From: Hordeum vulgare subsp. vulgare
Lineage: Eukaryota > Streptophyta > Magnoliopsida > Poales > Poaceae
Direction of reading: 5' to 3'
Length of the DNA: 64,000 nt
Assembly (NCBI RefSeq): GCF_904849725.1
Contig: NC_058522.1
Location: 436,323,529-436,387,528, forward strand
Below the pieces are notes generated by a model. That model was not told the origin of the DNA. It saw only the letters and a list, made by a program, of their open reading frames with translations, and did not search any database. Shown here piece by piece: positions 33,714 through 44,980 of this stretch. A program made the translations under genes and the position numbers. Every line of letters begins with the position of its first letter. Within the stretch, counting starts at the first letter, position 1.

Positions 33714-34950
33714 GATCAACAACACAAATATATTCAAAGTGGACTTAGACTATGTTCAAGATAATTGGAGTTTAACTTAATCAAATTATACGCTAAACTC
33801 CCACTCAAAAAGTACATCTCTCCAGTCATTTGAGTGGTTCACGATCCACTTACACTAGCTCAAGTCCGATCATCACGTGAGTTGAGTATAGTTTCAGTGG
33901 TAAGCATCCCTATGCTAATCATATCATCTATATGATTCATGATCGACCTTTCGGTCTAATGTGTTCCGAGGCCATGTCCGCACATGCTAGGCTCGTCAAG
34001 CTTAACCCGAGTGTTCCGCGTGCGCAACTGTTTTGCACCCGTTGTATGTGAACGTTGAGTCTATCACACCCGGTCATCACGTGGTGTCTCGAAACGACGA
34101 ACTGTAGCAACGGTGCACAGTCGGGGAGAACACAATTTCGTCTTCAAATTTTAGTGAGAGATCACCTCATAATGCTACGTCATTCTAAGCAAAATAATGT
34201 GCATAAAAGGATTAACATCACATGCAATTCATAAGTGACATGATATGGCCATCATCATGTGCTCCTTGATCTCCATCACCAAAGCACCGGCATGATCTTC
34301 TTGTCACCGGCGCCACACCATGATCTCCATCAACGTGTCGCCATCGGGGTTGTCATGCTACTCATGCTATTACCACTAAAGCTACATCCTAGCAAAATAG
34401 TAAACGCATCTGCAAGCACAAACGTTAGTATAAAGACAACCCTATGGCTCCTGCCGGTTGCCGTACCATCGACGTGCAAGTCGATATTAACTATTACAAC
34501 ATGATCATATCATACATCCAATATATCACATCACATCGTTGGCCATATCATATCACAATCATACCCTGCAAAAACAAGTTAGACGTCCTCTAATTTTGTT
34601 GTTGCATGTTTTACGTGGTGACCACGGGTATCTAGTAGGATCGCATCTTACTTACGTAAACACCACAACGGAGATATATGAGTTGCTATTTAACCTCATC
34701 CAAGGACCTCCTCGGTCAAATCCGATTCAAATAAAGTTGGAGAAATCGACACTTGCCAGTCATCTTTGAGCTAAGGAGTTGCTCGTAGCGATGAAACCAG
34801 TCTCTCGTAAGCGTACGAGTAATGTCGGTCCAAGCCACTTCAATCCAACAATACCGCGGAATCAAGAAAAGACTAAGGAGGGAAGCAAAACGCACATCAC
34901 CGCCCACAAAAAACTTTTGTGTTCTACTTGAGAAGACATCTACGCATGAA
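33714..34950 (-). other. Angela-like copy A 5' leader
   Basis: The untranslated leader between primer site and gag start, with no recognised gene. It aligns with 40822-42053 in copy B and 58908-60145 in copy C. Confidence 0.75.
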
Positions 34951-34968
34951 CCTAGCTCATGATGCCAC
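34951..34968 (-). other. Angela-like primer binding site (initiator Met type, diverged)
   Basis: The minus strand reads GTGGCATCATGAGC directly after the LTR CA. This is a modified form of the TGGTATCAGAGC primer site for initiator tRNA-Met common in Copia elements. The same form occurs by 42071 and 60163. Confidence 0.65.
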
Positions 34969-35430
34969 TGTTGGGGAACATCGCATGGGAAACAAAAATT
35001 TTCCTACGCGCACGAAGACCTATCATGGTGATGCCCATCTACGAGAGGGGATGAGTGATCCACGTACCCTTGTAGACCGTACAGCAGAAGCGTTAGTGAA
35101 CGCGGTTGATGTAGTGGAACGTCCTCACGTCCCTCGATCCGCCCCGCGAACAATCCCGCGATCAGTCCCACGATCTAGTACCGAACGGACGGCACCTCCG
35201 CGTTCAGCACACGTACAGCTCGACGATGATCTCGGCCTTCTTGATCCAGCAAGAGAGACGGAGAGGTAGAAGGGTTCTCCAGCAGAGTGACGGTGCTCCG
35301 GAGGTAGGTGATGACCTTGTCTCAGCAGGGCTCCGCCCGAGTTCCGCAAAAACGCGATCTAGAGGAAAAACCGTGGAGGTATGTGGTCGGGCTGCCGTGG
35401 AAAAGTCATCTCAAATCAGCCCTAAAACCT

Positions 35431-35447
35431 CCGTATATATAGGTGGG
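35431..35447 (-). promoter_or_regulatory. Angela-like LTR TATA box
   Basis: The minus strand reads CCACCTATATATACGG. Equivalent boxes lie near 42352 (copy B LTR) and, with slight change, near 53533 and 60631 (copy C LTRs). BARE-1 type LTRs are known to use such a box; the start site is inferred. Confidence 0.7.
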
Positions 35448-35642
35448 AGGGAGGGGACCTTGCCTTGGGGCTCAAGGAGCCCCAAGGGGGTCGTCCGAGC
35501 CAAGGGGGGAAGGTCTCCCCCCCAAACCGAGTTGGACTTGGTTTGGTGGGTGGGAGTCCTTCCTTCCCTTCCCACCTCCTCTTTTTTTTTCTTTTCTCTT
35601 TGATTTTCTTTCCTAGGCGCATAGGGCCCTTTTGAGCTGTCC

Positions 35643-35665
35643 CACCAGCCCACTAAGGGCTGGTG
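35643..35665. repeat. Angela-like U3 hairpin CACCAGCCC/GGGCTGGTG
   Basis: Nine-bp perfect arms around a 5-nt loop, about 200 bp upstream of the TATA box. Copies at 42564-42586 and 53743-53765 are perfect; 60841-60863 has one mismatch. Confidence 0.75.
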
Positions 35666-36788
35666 CGCCACCCTCAAGGCCTATGGGCTTCCCCGGGGTG
35701 GGTTGCCCCCCCGGTGAACTCCCGGAACCCATTCGTCATTCCCGGTACATTCCCGGTAACTCCGAAAACCTTCCGGTAATCAAATGAGGTCATCCTATAT
35801 ATCAATCTTCGTTTCCGGACCATTCCGGACACCCTCGTGACGTCCGTGATCTCATCCGGGACTCCGAACAACATTCAGTAACCAACCATATAACTCAAAT
35901 ACACATAAAACAACGTCGAACCTTAAGTGTGTAGACCCTGCGGGTTCGAGAACTATGTAGACATGACCCGAGGGACTCCTCGATCAATATCCAACAGCGG
36001 GACCTGGATGCCCATATTGGATCCTACATATTCTACGAAGATCTTCATCGTTTGAACCTCAGTGCCAAGGATTCATATATTCCCGTATGTCATTCCCTTT
36101 GTCCTTCGGTATGTTACTTGCCCGAGATTCGATCGTCAGTATCCGCATACCTATTTCAATCTCGTTTATCGGCAAGTCTCTTTCCTCGTTCCGTAATACA
36201 AGATTCTGCAACTTACACTAAGTCACATTGCTTGCAAGGCTTGTGTGTGATGTTGTATTACCGAGTGGGCCCCGAGATACCTCTGCGTCACACGGAGTGA
36301 AAAATCCCAGTCTTGATCCATACCAACTCAACTAACACCTTGGGAGATACCTGTAGAGCATCTTTATAGTCACCCAGTTACGTTGCGACGTTTGATACAC
36401 AAAAAGCATTCCTCTGGTGTCAGTGAGTTATATGATCTCATGGTCATAGGAACAAATACTTGACACGCAGAAAACAGTAGCAACAAAATGACACGATCAA
36501 CATGCTACGTCTATTAATTTGGGTCTAGTCCATCACGTGATTCTCCTAATGACGTGATCCAGTTATCAAGCAACAACACCTTGTTCATAATCAGAAGACA
36601 CTGACTATCTTTGATCAACTGGCTAGCCAACTAGAGGCTTGCTAGGGACGGTGTTTTGTCTATGTATCCACACATGTAAATGAGTCTTCATTCAATACAA
36701 TTATAGCATGGATAATAAACGATTATCTTGATACAGGAATTATAATAATAACTATATTTATTATTGCCTCTAGGGCATAAATCCAACA

Positions 36789-36803
36789 GTCTCCCACTTG
36801 CAC
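36789..36803 (-). other. Angela-like copy B polypurine tract
   Basis: The minus strand reads GTGCAAGTGGGAGAC directly before the LTR TG. The same tract is at 54876-54890 in copy C. Confidence 0.8.
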
Positions 36804-36840
36804 TAGAGTCAATAATCCAGCCCTCACATCATCATGTGAA

Positions 36841-39800
36841 TTACATTGTAAGAAATCTAACACCCATACAGTTCTGGTGTTGATCATGCTTTGCCCGTGG
36901 AAGAGGCTTAGTCAGCGGGTCTGCTACATTCAGATCCGTGTGCACTTTGCATATATTCACGTCCTCCTCTTCGACGTAGTCGCGGATGAGATTGAAGCGT
37001 CGTTTGATGTGTCTGGTCTTCTTATGAAACCGTGGTTCCTTTAATAAGGCAATGGCACCCGTGTTGTCACAGAACAAGGTTATTGGATCCAGTGCGCTTG
37101 GCACCACTCCAAGATCCGTCATGAATTACTTCATCCAGACACCCTCCTTAGCTGCCTCCGAGGCAGCCATGTACTCCGCTTCACATGTAGAATCTGCTAC
37201 GACGCTTTGCTTGGAACTGCACCAGCTTACCGCACCCCCATTTAGAATAAATACGTATCCGGTTTGTGACTTAGAGTCGTCCGGATCTGTGTCAAAGCTT
37301 GCATCGACGTAACCTTTTACGGCGAGCTCTTCGTCACCTCCATACACGAGAAACATATCCTTAGTACTTTTCAGGTACTTCAGGATATTCTTGACCGCTG
37401 TCTAGTGATCCACTCTTGGATTACTCTGGAACCTACCTGTCATGCTTATGGCCAGGCTAACATCCGGTCTAGTGCACAGCATTGCATACATGATAGAACC
37501 TATGGCTGAAGCATAGGGGACGGAGCGCATATGCTCTCTATCTTCATCAGTTGCTGGGCACTGATTCTTACTCAATCTCTTACCTTGTAAAACTGGCAAG
37601 AACCCCTTCTTGGACTGTTCCATTTTGAACCTCTTCAAAACTTTATCAAGGTATGTGCTTCGTGAAAGTCCTATCAGGCGTTTTGAGCTATCCCTATAGA
37701 TCTTAATGCCTAGAATGTAAGAAGCTTCTTCGAGGTCCTTCATAGAGAAACTTTTATTCAAGTAAACCTTTATGCTCTCGAAAAGCTCTACGTTATTTCC
37801 AATCAGCAATATGTCATCCACATATAATATTAGAAACGCCACAGAGCTCTCACTCACTTTCTTGTAAATAAAAGATTCTCCAACCACTTGTATAAACCCA
37901 AAGGCTTTGATCACCTCATCAAAGCGTTTGTTCCAACTCCGAGATGCCTGCACCAGTCCATAAATGGATCGCTGGAGCTTGCACACCTTGTTAGCATTCT
38001 TAGGATCGACAAAACCTTCGGGTTGCATCATATACAATTCTTCCTTAAGGAAACCGTTAAGGAACGCCGTTTTGACATCCATCTGCCAGATTTCATAATC
38101 GAAAAATGCAGCTATTGCTAACATGATTCTGACGGACTTAAGTATCGCTACGGGTGAGAAAGTCGCATCGTAGTCAATTCCTTGAACTTGTGAAAAACCC
38201 TTTGCCACAAGTTGAGCTTTATAAACGGTCACATTGCCGTCAGCGTCCGTCTTCTTCTTGAAGATCCATTTGTTCTGAATAGCCTTGCGGCCCTCAGGTA
38301 GTACCTCCAATGTCCACACTTTGTTCTCATACATGGATCCTATCTCGGACTCCATGGCTTCTAGCCATTTGTTGGAATCTGGGCCCACCATTGCTTCTTC
38401 ATAATTTGCAGGTTCATTGTTGTCCAACAACAAGATTGTTAAGACGGGATTACCGTACCACTCTGGAGCAGTACGTGGTCTCGTCGACCTGCGTGGTTCG
38501 ACAGAAACTTGAACTGGAGTTTCATGATCATCATCATTAACTTCCTCCTCAACCGGCGTCCCAATGACAGAGGTTTCCCCTTGCCCTGCGGCACCATCTA
38601 GAGGGATGAGAGGTTCGACAACCTCGTCAAGTTCTATCTTCCTCCCACTCAATTCTCTCGAGAGAAACTCCTTCTTGAGAAAAGCTCCGTTTTTAGCAAC
38701 AAACACTTTGCCCTCGGATTTGAGATAGAAGGTGTACCCAACTGTCTCTTTTGGGTAACCTATGAAGATGCACCTTTCTGCTTTGGGTTCCAGCTTTTCA
38801 GGCTGAAGCTTTTTGACATAAGCATCACATCCCCAAACTTTAAGAAACAACAACTTTGGCCTTTTGCCATACCACAGTTCATATGGTGTCGTCTCAACGG
38901 ATTTTGATGGTGCCCTATTTAAAGTGAATGTAGCTGTTTCTAATGCATAACCCCAAAACGATAACGGCAAATCGATAAGAGACGTCATAGATCGCACCAT
39001 CTCTAATAAAGTACGATTACGACGTTCGGACACAGCATTACGCTCTGGTGTTCTAGGCGGTGTCAATTGTGAAACAATTCCACATTGTCTTAAGTGAGCA
39101 CCAAACTCGAAACTCAGATATTCACCCCCACGATCAGACCGTAGGAACTTGATCTTCTTGTTACGATGATTTTCAACTTCACTCTGAAATTGCTTGAACT
39201 TTTCAAATGTTTCAGACTTGTGCTTCATTAAGTAGACATAACCATATCTACTCAAATCGTCAGTGAAGGTGAGAAAATAACGATATCCGCCGCGTGCCTC
39301 TACGCTCATCGGACCACACACATCGGTATGTATAATTTCCAACGAGTCACTTGCACGCTCCATTGTTCCGGAGAACGGAGTTTTAGTCATCTTGCCCATG
39401 AGGCATGGTTCGCACGTGTCAAGTGAATCAAAGTCAAGTGACTCCAAAATTCCATCGGCATGGAGTTTCTTCATGCGCTTTACACCAATATGACCCAAGC
39501 GGCAGTGCCATAAAAATATGGCGCTATCATTGTTAACTCTAATTCTTTTGGTCTCAATGTTATGTATGTGTGTATCGCTATCAAGATTCAATATGAACAA
39601 TCCTCTCACATTGGGTGCATGACCATAAAAGATGTTACTCATAGAAATAGAACAACCATTATTCTCTGACTTAAAAGAGTAACCGTCTCGCAACAAACAA
39701 GATCCAGATATAATGTTCATGCTCAACGCAGGCACTAAATAACAATGATTTAAGTTCATAACTAATCCTGACGGTAACTGAAGTGAAACTGTGCCGACGG

Positions 39801-40821
39801 CGATTGCATCAACCTTGGAACCATTTCCTACGCGCATCGTCACTTCATCTTTCGCCAGCCTTCGTCTATTCCGCAATTCCTGTTTCGAGTTGCAAATATG
39901 AGCAACAGAACCGGTATCGAATACCCAGGCACTACTACGTGAGCCGGTTAAGTACACATCAATAACATGTATATCAAATATACCTGATTTTTCTTTGGCC
40001 GCCTTCTTATCTGCCAGATACTTGGGGCAATTGCGCTTCCAGTGACCCATACCCTTGCAATAGTAACACTCCGTTTCAGGCTTAGGTCCAGCTTTGGGTT
40101 TCTTCGTCGGATTAGCAACAGGTTTGCCGCTATTCTTTGAATTACCCTACTTGGCTTTGCCGTTTCTCTTGAAACTAGTGGTCTTATTCACCATCAACAC
40201 TTGATGCTCTTTACGGAGTTCAGACTCTGCGACTTTCAGCATCGCAAACAACTCGTCGGGAGACTTGTTCATCCCTTGCATGTTGTAGTTCAACACAAAG
40301 CCTTTATAGCTTGGCGGCAGTGATTGAAGGATTCTGTCAGTGATAGCTTCTTGCGGGAGTTCAATCCCCAGCTCAGCTAGACGGTTTGAGTACCCAGACA
40401 TTTTGAGCACATGTTCACTGACAGACGAGTTCTCCTCCATCTTGTAAGCATAGAATTTATTGGAGGTCTCATACCTCTCGATCCGGGCGTTCTTCTGAAA
40501 GATAAACTTCAACTCCTGGAACATCTCAAATGCTCCATGATGCTCAAAGCGACGTTGAAGTCCCGGTTCTAAGCTATACAAGACTGCACATTGAACTAAT
40601 GAGTAGTCCTCCTTACGCGCTAACCAAGCGTTCCTAACATCCTGATCAGCTGTAGCGGGTGGTTCATCTCCTAGCGCAGCATTAAGGACATAATCCTTCT
40701 TCCCAGCTTGTAAGATTAGCTTAAGATTACGAGCCCAGTCTACAAAGTTGCTTCCATCATCTTTCAACTTAGCTTTCTCTAGGAACGTATTAAAATTCAG
40801 GGTGACTGACGCGTAAGCCAT
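36841..40821 (-). pseudogene. Angela-like copy B gag-pol, one frame with three stops
   Basis: A single frame of 1326 codons runs from the ATG at 40821 to the stop at 36841, with no frameshift. Only three nonsense codons break it: TAG at 40147-40149 (AAG in A and C), TAG at 37402-37404 (TGG in C) and TAA at 37126-37128 (CAA in C). In the largest open part (37402-40050), protease DTG is near residue 45. The integrase zinc residues are H182, H187, C213 and C216, and the catalytic triad is D243, D306 and E342. RT has D658 and YVDD at 743-746. RNase H and the C-terminal tail follow. NAVSERRN replaces the usual NGVSERRN, and DATFSPVA replaces DETFSPVA. This is close to a complete Copia polyprotein but inactive. 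Confidence 0.94.
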
Positions 40822-42053
40822 GATCTACAACACAAATATATTCAAAGTGGACTTAGACTATGTTCAAGATAATTAGAGTTTAACTTAATCAAATTATACG
40901 CTAAACTCCCACTCAAAAAGTACATCTCTCCAGTCATTTGAGTGGTTCACGATCCACTTACACTAGCTCAAGTCCGATCATCACGTGAGTTGAGTATAGT
41001 TTCAGTGCTAAGCATCCCTATGCTAATCATATCATCTATATGATTCATGATCGACCTTTCGGTCTCATGTGTTCCGAGGCCATGTCTGCACATGCTAGGC
41101 TCGTCAAGCTTAACCCGAGTGTACCGCGTCCGCAACTGTTTTGCACCCGTTGTATGTGAACGTTGAGTCTATCACACCCGATCATCACGTGGTGTCTCGA
41201 AACGACGAACTGTAGCAACGGTGCACAGTCGGGGAGAACACAATTTCGTCTTGAAATTTTAGTGAGAGATCACCTCATAATGCTACCGTCGTTCTAAGAA
41301 AAATAATGTGCATAAAAGGATTAACATCACATGCAATTCATAAGTGACATGATATGGCCATCATCATGTGCTCCTTGATCTCCATCGCCAAAGCACCGGC
41401 ACGATCTTCTTGTCACCGGCGCCGCACCATGATCTCCATCAACGTGTCGCCATCAGGGTTGTCGTGCTACTCATGCTATTACCACTAAAGCTACATCCTA
41501 GCAAAATAGTAAACGCATCTGCAAGCACAAACGTTAGTATAAAGAAAACCCTATGGCTCCTGCCGGTGGCCGTACCATCGACGTGCAAGTGGATATTAAC
41601 TATTACAACATGATCATCTCATACATCCAATACATCACATCGTTGGCCATATCATATCACAATGATACCCTGCAAAACAAGTTAGATGTCCTCTAATTTT
41701 GTTGTTGCATGTTTTACGTGGTGACCACGGGTATCTAGTAGGATCGCATCTTACTTACGCAAACACCACAACGAAGATATATGAGTTGCTATTTAACCTC
41801 ATCCAAGGACCTCCTCGGTCAAATCCGATTCAACTAAAGTTGGAGAAACCGACACTTGCCAGTCATCTTTGAGCAACGGGGTTACTCATAGCGATGAAAC
41901 CAGTCTCTCGTAAGCGTACGAGTAATGTCGGTCCAAGCCGCTTCAATCCAACAATACAGCGGAATCAAGAAAAGACTAAGGAGGGTAGCGAAACGCACAT
42001 CACCGCCCACAAAAAACTTTTGTGTTCTACTCGAGAAGACATCTACGCATGAA
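40822..42053 (-). other. Angela-like copy B 5' leader
   Basis: Untranslated leader, no gene seen. Aligned along its length with the leaders of copies A and C. Confidence 0.75.
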
Positions 42054-42071
42054 CCTAGCTCATGATGCCAC

Positions 42072-43707
42072 AGTTGGGGAACGTCGCATGGGAAACAAAA
42101 ATTTTCCTACGCGCACGAAGACCTATCATGGTGATGTCCATCGACGATGATCTCGGCCTTCTTGATCCAGCAAGAGAGACAGAGAGGTAGAAGAGTTCTC
42201 CGGCAGCGTGACGGCGCTCCGGAGGTTGGTGATGACCTTGTCTCAGCAGGGCTCCGCCCGAGCTCCGCAGAAACGCAATCTAGAGGAAAAACCGTGGAGG
42301 TATGTGGTCGGGCTGCCGTGGAAAAGTCATCTCAAATCAGCCCTAAAACCTCCGTATATATAGGTGGGAGGGAGGGGACCTTGCCTTGGGGCTCAAGGAG
42401 CCCCAAGGGGGTCGGCTGAGCCAAGGGGGGAAGGTCTCCCCCCAAACCGAGTTGGAGTTGGTTTGGTGGGTGGGAGTCCTTCCTTCCCTTCCCACCTCCT
42501 CTTTTTTTTTTCTTTTCTCTTTGATTTTCTTTCCTAGGCGCATAGGGCCCTTTTGGGCTGTCCCACCAGCCCACTAAGGGCTGGTGCGCCACCCTCAAGG
42601 CCTATGGGCTTCCCCGGGGTGGGTTGCCCCCCCCCTCCGGTGAACTCCCGGAACCCATTCGTCATTCCCGGTACATTCCCGGTAACTCCGAAAACCTTCC
42701 GGTAATCAAATGAGGTCATCCTATATATCAATCTTCGTTTCCGAACCATTCCGGAAACCCTCGTGACGTCCGTGATCTCATCCGGAACAACATTTGGTAA
42801 CCAACCATATAACTCAAATACGCATAAAACAACGTCGAACCTTAAGTGTGCAGACCCTGCGGGTTCGAGAACTATGTAGACATGACCCGAGGGACTCCTC
42901 GGTCAATATCCAAAAGCGGGGCCTGGATGCCCATATTGGATCCTACATATTCTACGAAGATCTTCATCGTTTGAACCTCAGTGCCAAGGATTCATATAAT
43001 CCCGTATGTCATCCCCTTTGTCCTTTGCTATGTTACTTGCCCGAGATTCGATCGTCAGTATCCGCATACCTATTTCAATCTCGTTTATTGGCAAGTCTCT
43101 TTACTCGTTCCGTAATACAAGATTCGGCAACTTACACCAAGTCACATTGCTTGCAAGGCTTGTGTGTGATGTTGTATTACCGAGTGGGCCCCGAGATACC
43201 TCTCCGTCACACGGAGTGACAAATCCCAGTCTTGATCCATACCAACTCAACTAACATCTTCGGAGATACCTGTAGAGCATCCTTATAGTCACCCAGTTAT
43301 GTTGCGACGTTTGATACACACAAAGCATTCCTCCGGTGTCAGTGAGTTATATGATCTCATGGTCATAGGAACGAATACTTGACACGCAGAAAACAGTAGC
43401 AACAAAATGACACGATCAACAAGCTACGTCTATTAGTTTGGGTCTAGTCCATCACGTGATTCTCCTAATGACGTGATCCAGTTATCAAGCAACAACACCT
43501 TGTTCATAATCAGAAGACACTGACTATCTTTGATCAACTGGCTAGCCAACTAGAGGCTTGCTAGGTACGGTGTTTTGTCTATGTATCCACACATGTAAAT
43601 GAGTCTTCATTCAATACAATTATAGCATGGATAATAAACGATTATCTTGATACAGGAATTATAATAATAACTATATTTATTATTGCCTCTAGGGCATAAT
43701 TCCAACA
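42072..43707 (-). repeat. Angela-like copy B 5' LTR with a 182-bp internal deletion
   Basis: 1636 bp against 1820 for the shared LTR. The missing block corresponds to 35040-35221 of the shared LTR, close to the U5 end. The outermost base is changed (AGTTGGGG instead of TGTTGGGG). Confidence 0.9.
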
Positions 43708-44965
43708 GTCATCACATAGCGGTTCACCATACATGCATGCTACAGGAATCACTAACTTCAACAGAAGTATTTCTAGATCCACAACACCTTACTAGCATGA
43801 CTTCAATATTACCATAACCACAACTCAAAACTAATTGAGATGAATCAAACTTTTCTAACTATTCAATGCACATGAAGGTGGAAGTTTTCGTATCCGTTTG
43901 GATACCTACCTCTTTTGAGAATACTTTCAAAGCATAGATCAACTACCAAGCCACGCACCGCTGTGCTCTAAAATATATAAGGGAAGCACATAGAGAAAAT
44001 GTATCTAGCTGAAAAGATATAAGTGAAGCACATGTGAGCTGAATTGTCTACCAAAAGATATAAGTGAAGCTTGACAAAATCACGGTGAGTGCATGTCTCT
44101 CTCTCTAGGTGTGCAGCAAGGATGATTGTGACACAACAAAAATAAAAGAATCCTACGATACAAGACGTTCCAAGCAAAAACACATAACATGTGGTGAATA
44201 AAAATATAGCCCCAAGTAACGTTACCGATGGATTGAAGACGAGAGAGGGGATGCCTTCCCGGGGCATCCCCAAGCTTAGGCTTTTACGACATCCTTGAAT
44301 CTCTTGGGGTGCCTTGGGCATCCCCAAGCTTGAGCTCTTGCCACTCTTTATCTTTTTGTCCATAAGAACTTCACCCAAAACTTGAAAACTTCACAACACG
44401 AAACTTAAACAGAAACTCGTGATAACATTAGTACAAGAAAGAAAACCACCACTTCCTTAGTACTGTAGCAAACTTAAATTCTACTTGTGCTGATGTTGGG
44501 TTACTGTACTTTCAATCTTCCATGGCTAATACCCCCTGATACTATCCATAGTTTCATCAAAATAAGCAACCAACACAACAAAAAACAGAATCTGTTAACA
44601 GCAGACTAGTCTGTAGCAATCTGTATATTTTGTATACCTCTGGTACTTCAAAAATTCTGAAAAATTACGACAGTATGAAGAATTTGCGTAGGAATCAGCA
44701 GCAAAAAGAATCAACTCAAAAGCTCTTACAGAAAAAATGAAAATTCGTTTCGTGAGCAGAAAGTTTCTGTCTTTTCCAACGTGACCAAACGATCATCCTC
44801 AAGACTAATCATAACGGTTTTGCTTGGCACAAATGCAAAAAGAAACACAAAAAAACACAATCATAACAGAATTACGAAAGTGTGGAAAACACAAAACAGA
44901 AAGAAAAAGGATAGATTCGTTGGGTTGCCTCTCAACAAGCGCTTTTGTTTAACGCCCTTAGCTAG
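43708..44965 (-). other. E2 internal non-coding region
   Basis: Matches E1 at 5507-6750 along its length. No RT, RNase H or integrase is encoded. Polypurine-tract copies at 44263-44277 and 44317-44331 are exact 15-mers. A hairpin of GGGGATGCC (44247-44255) and GGCATCCCC (44263-44271) includes the first copy. Confidence 0.8.
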
Positions 44966-44980
44966 GCGAAAGTGATGGAA

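Larger units (their letters stand above)
29849..36788 (-). mobile_element. Angela-like copy A, 3' end deleted, sharing its 5' LTR with copy B
   Basis: On the minus strand: 5' LTR 34969-36788, primer site just below it, leader 33714-34950, then a broken gag-pol down to 29849. The last part of pol, the polypurine tract and the 3' LTR are lost at the junction with E2. The LTR on its 5' side is at the same time the 3' LTR of copy B. Confidence 0.88.
34969..36788 (-). repeat. LTR shared by Angela-like copies A and B
   Basis: 1820 bp, TGTTGGGG...CCAACA. Below it lies the primer site of A; above it (36789 on) lies the polypurine tract of B. No target duplication separates them. Confidence 0.9.
34969..43707 (-). 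mobile_element. Angela-like copy B, full internal region between two LTRs
   Basis: Its 3' LTR is the shared LTR 34969-36788 and its 5' LTR is 42072-43707. Internal region 36789-42071 with polypurine tract, gag-pol and primer site. The E2 sequence resumes at 43708. Confidence 0.9.

Noticed and set aside
35125..35677. Arg/Ser/Pro-rich frames across Angela-like LTRs (also near 42332, 53515 and 60628)
   Set aside because: They are products of the GC-rich U3/R region, occur on both strands and differ between LTR copies by frameshift.
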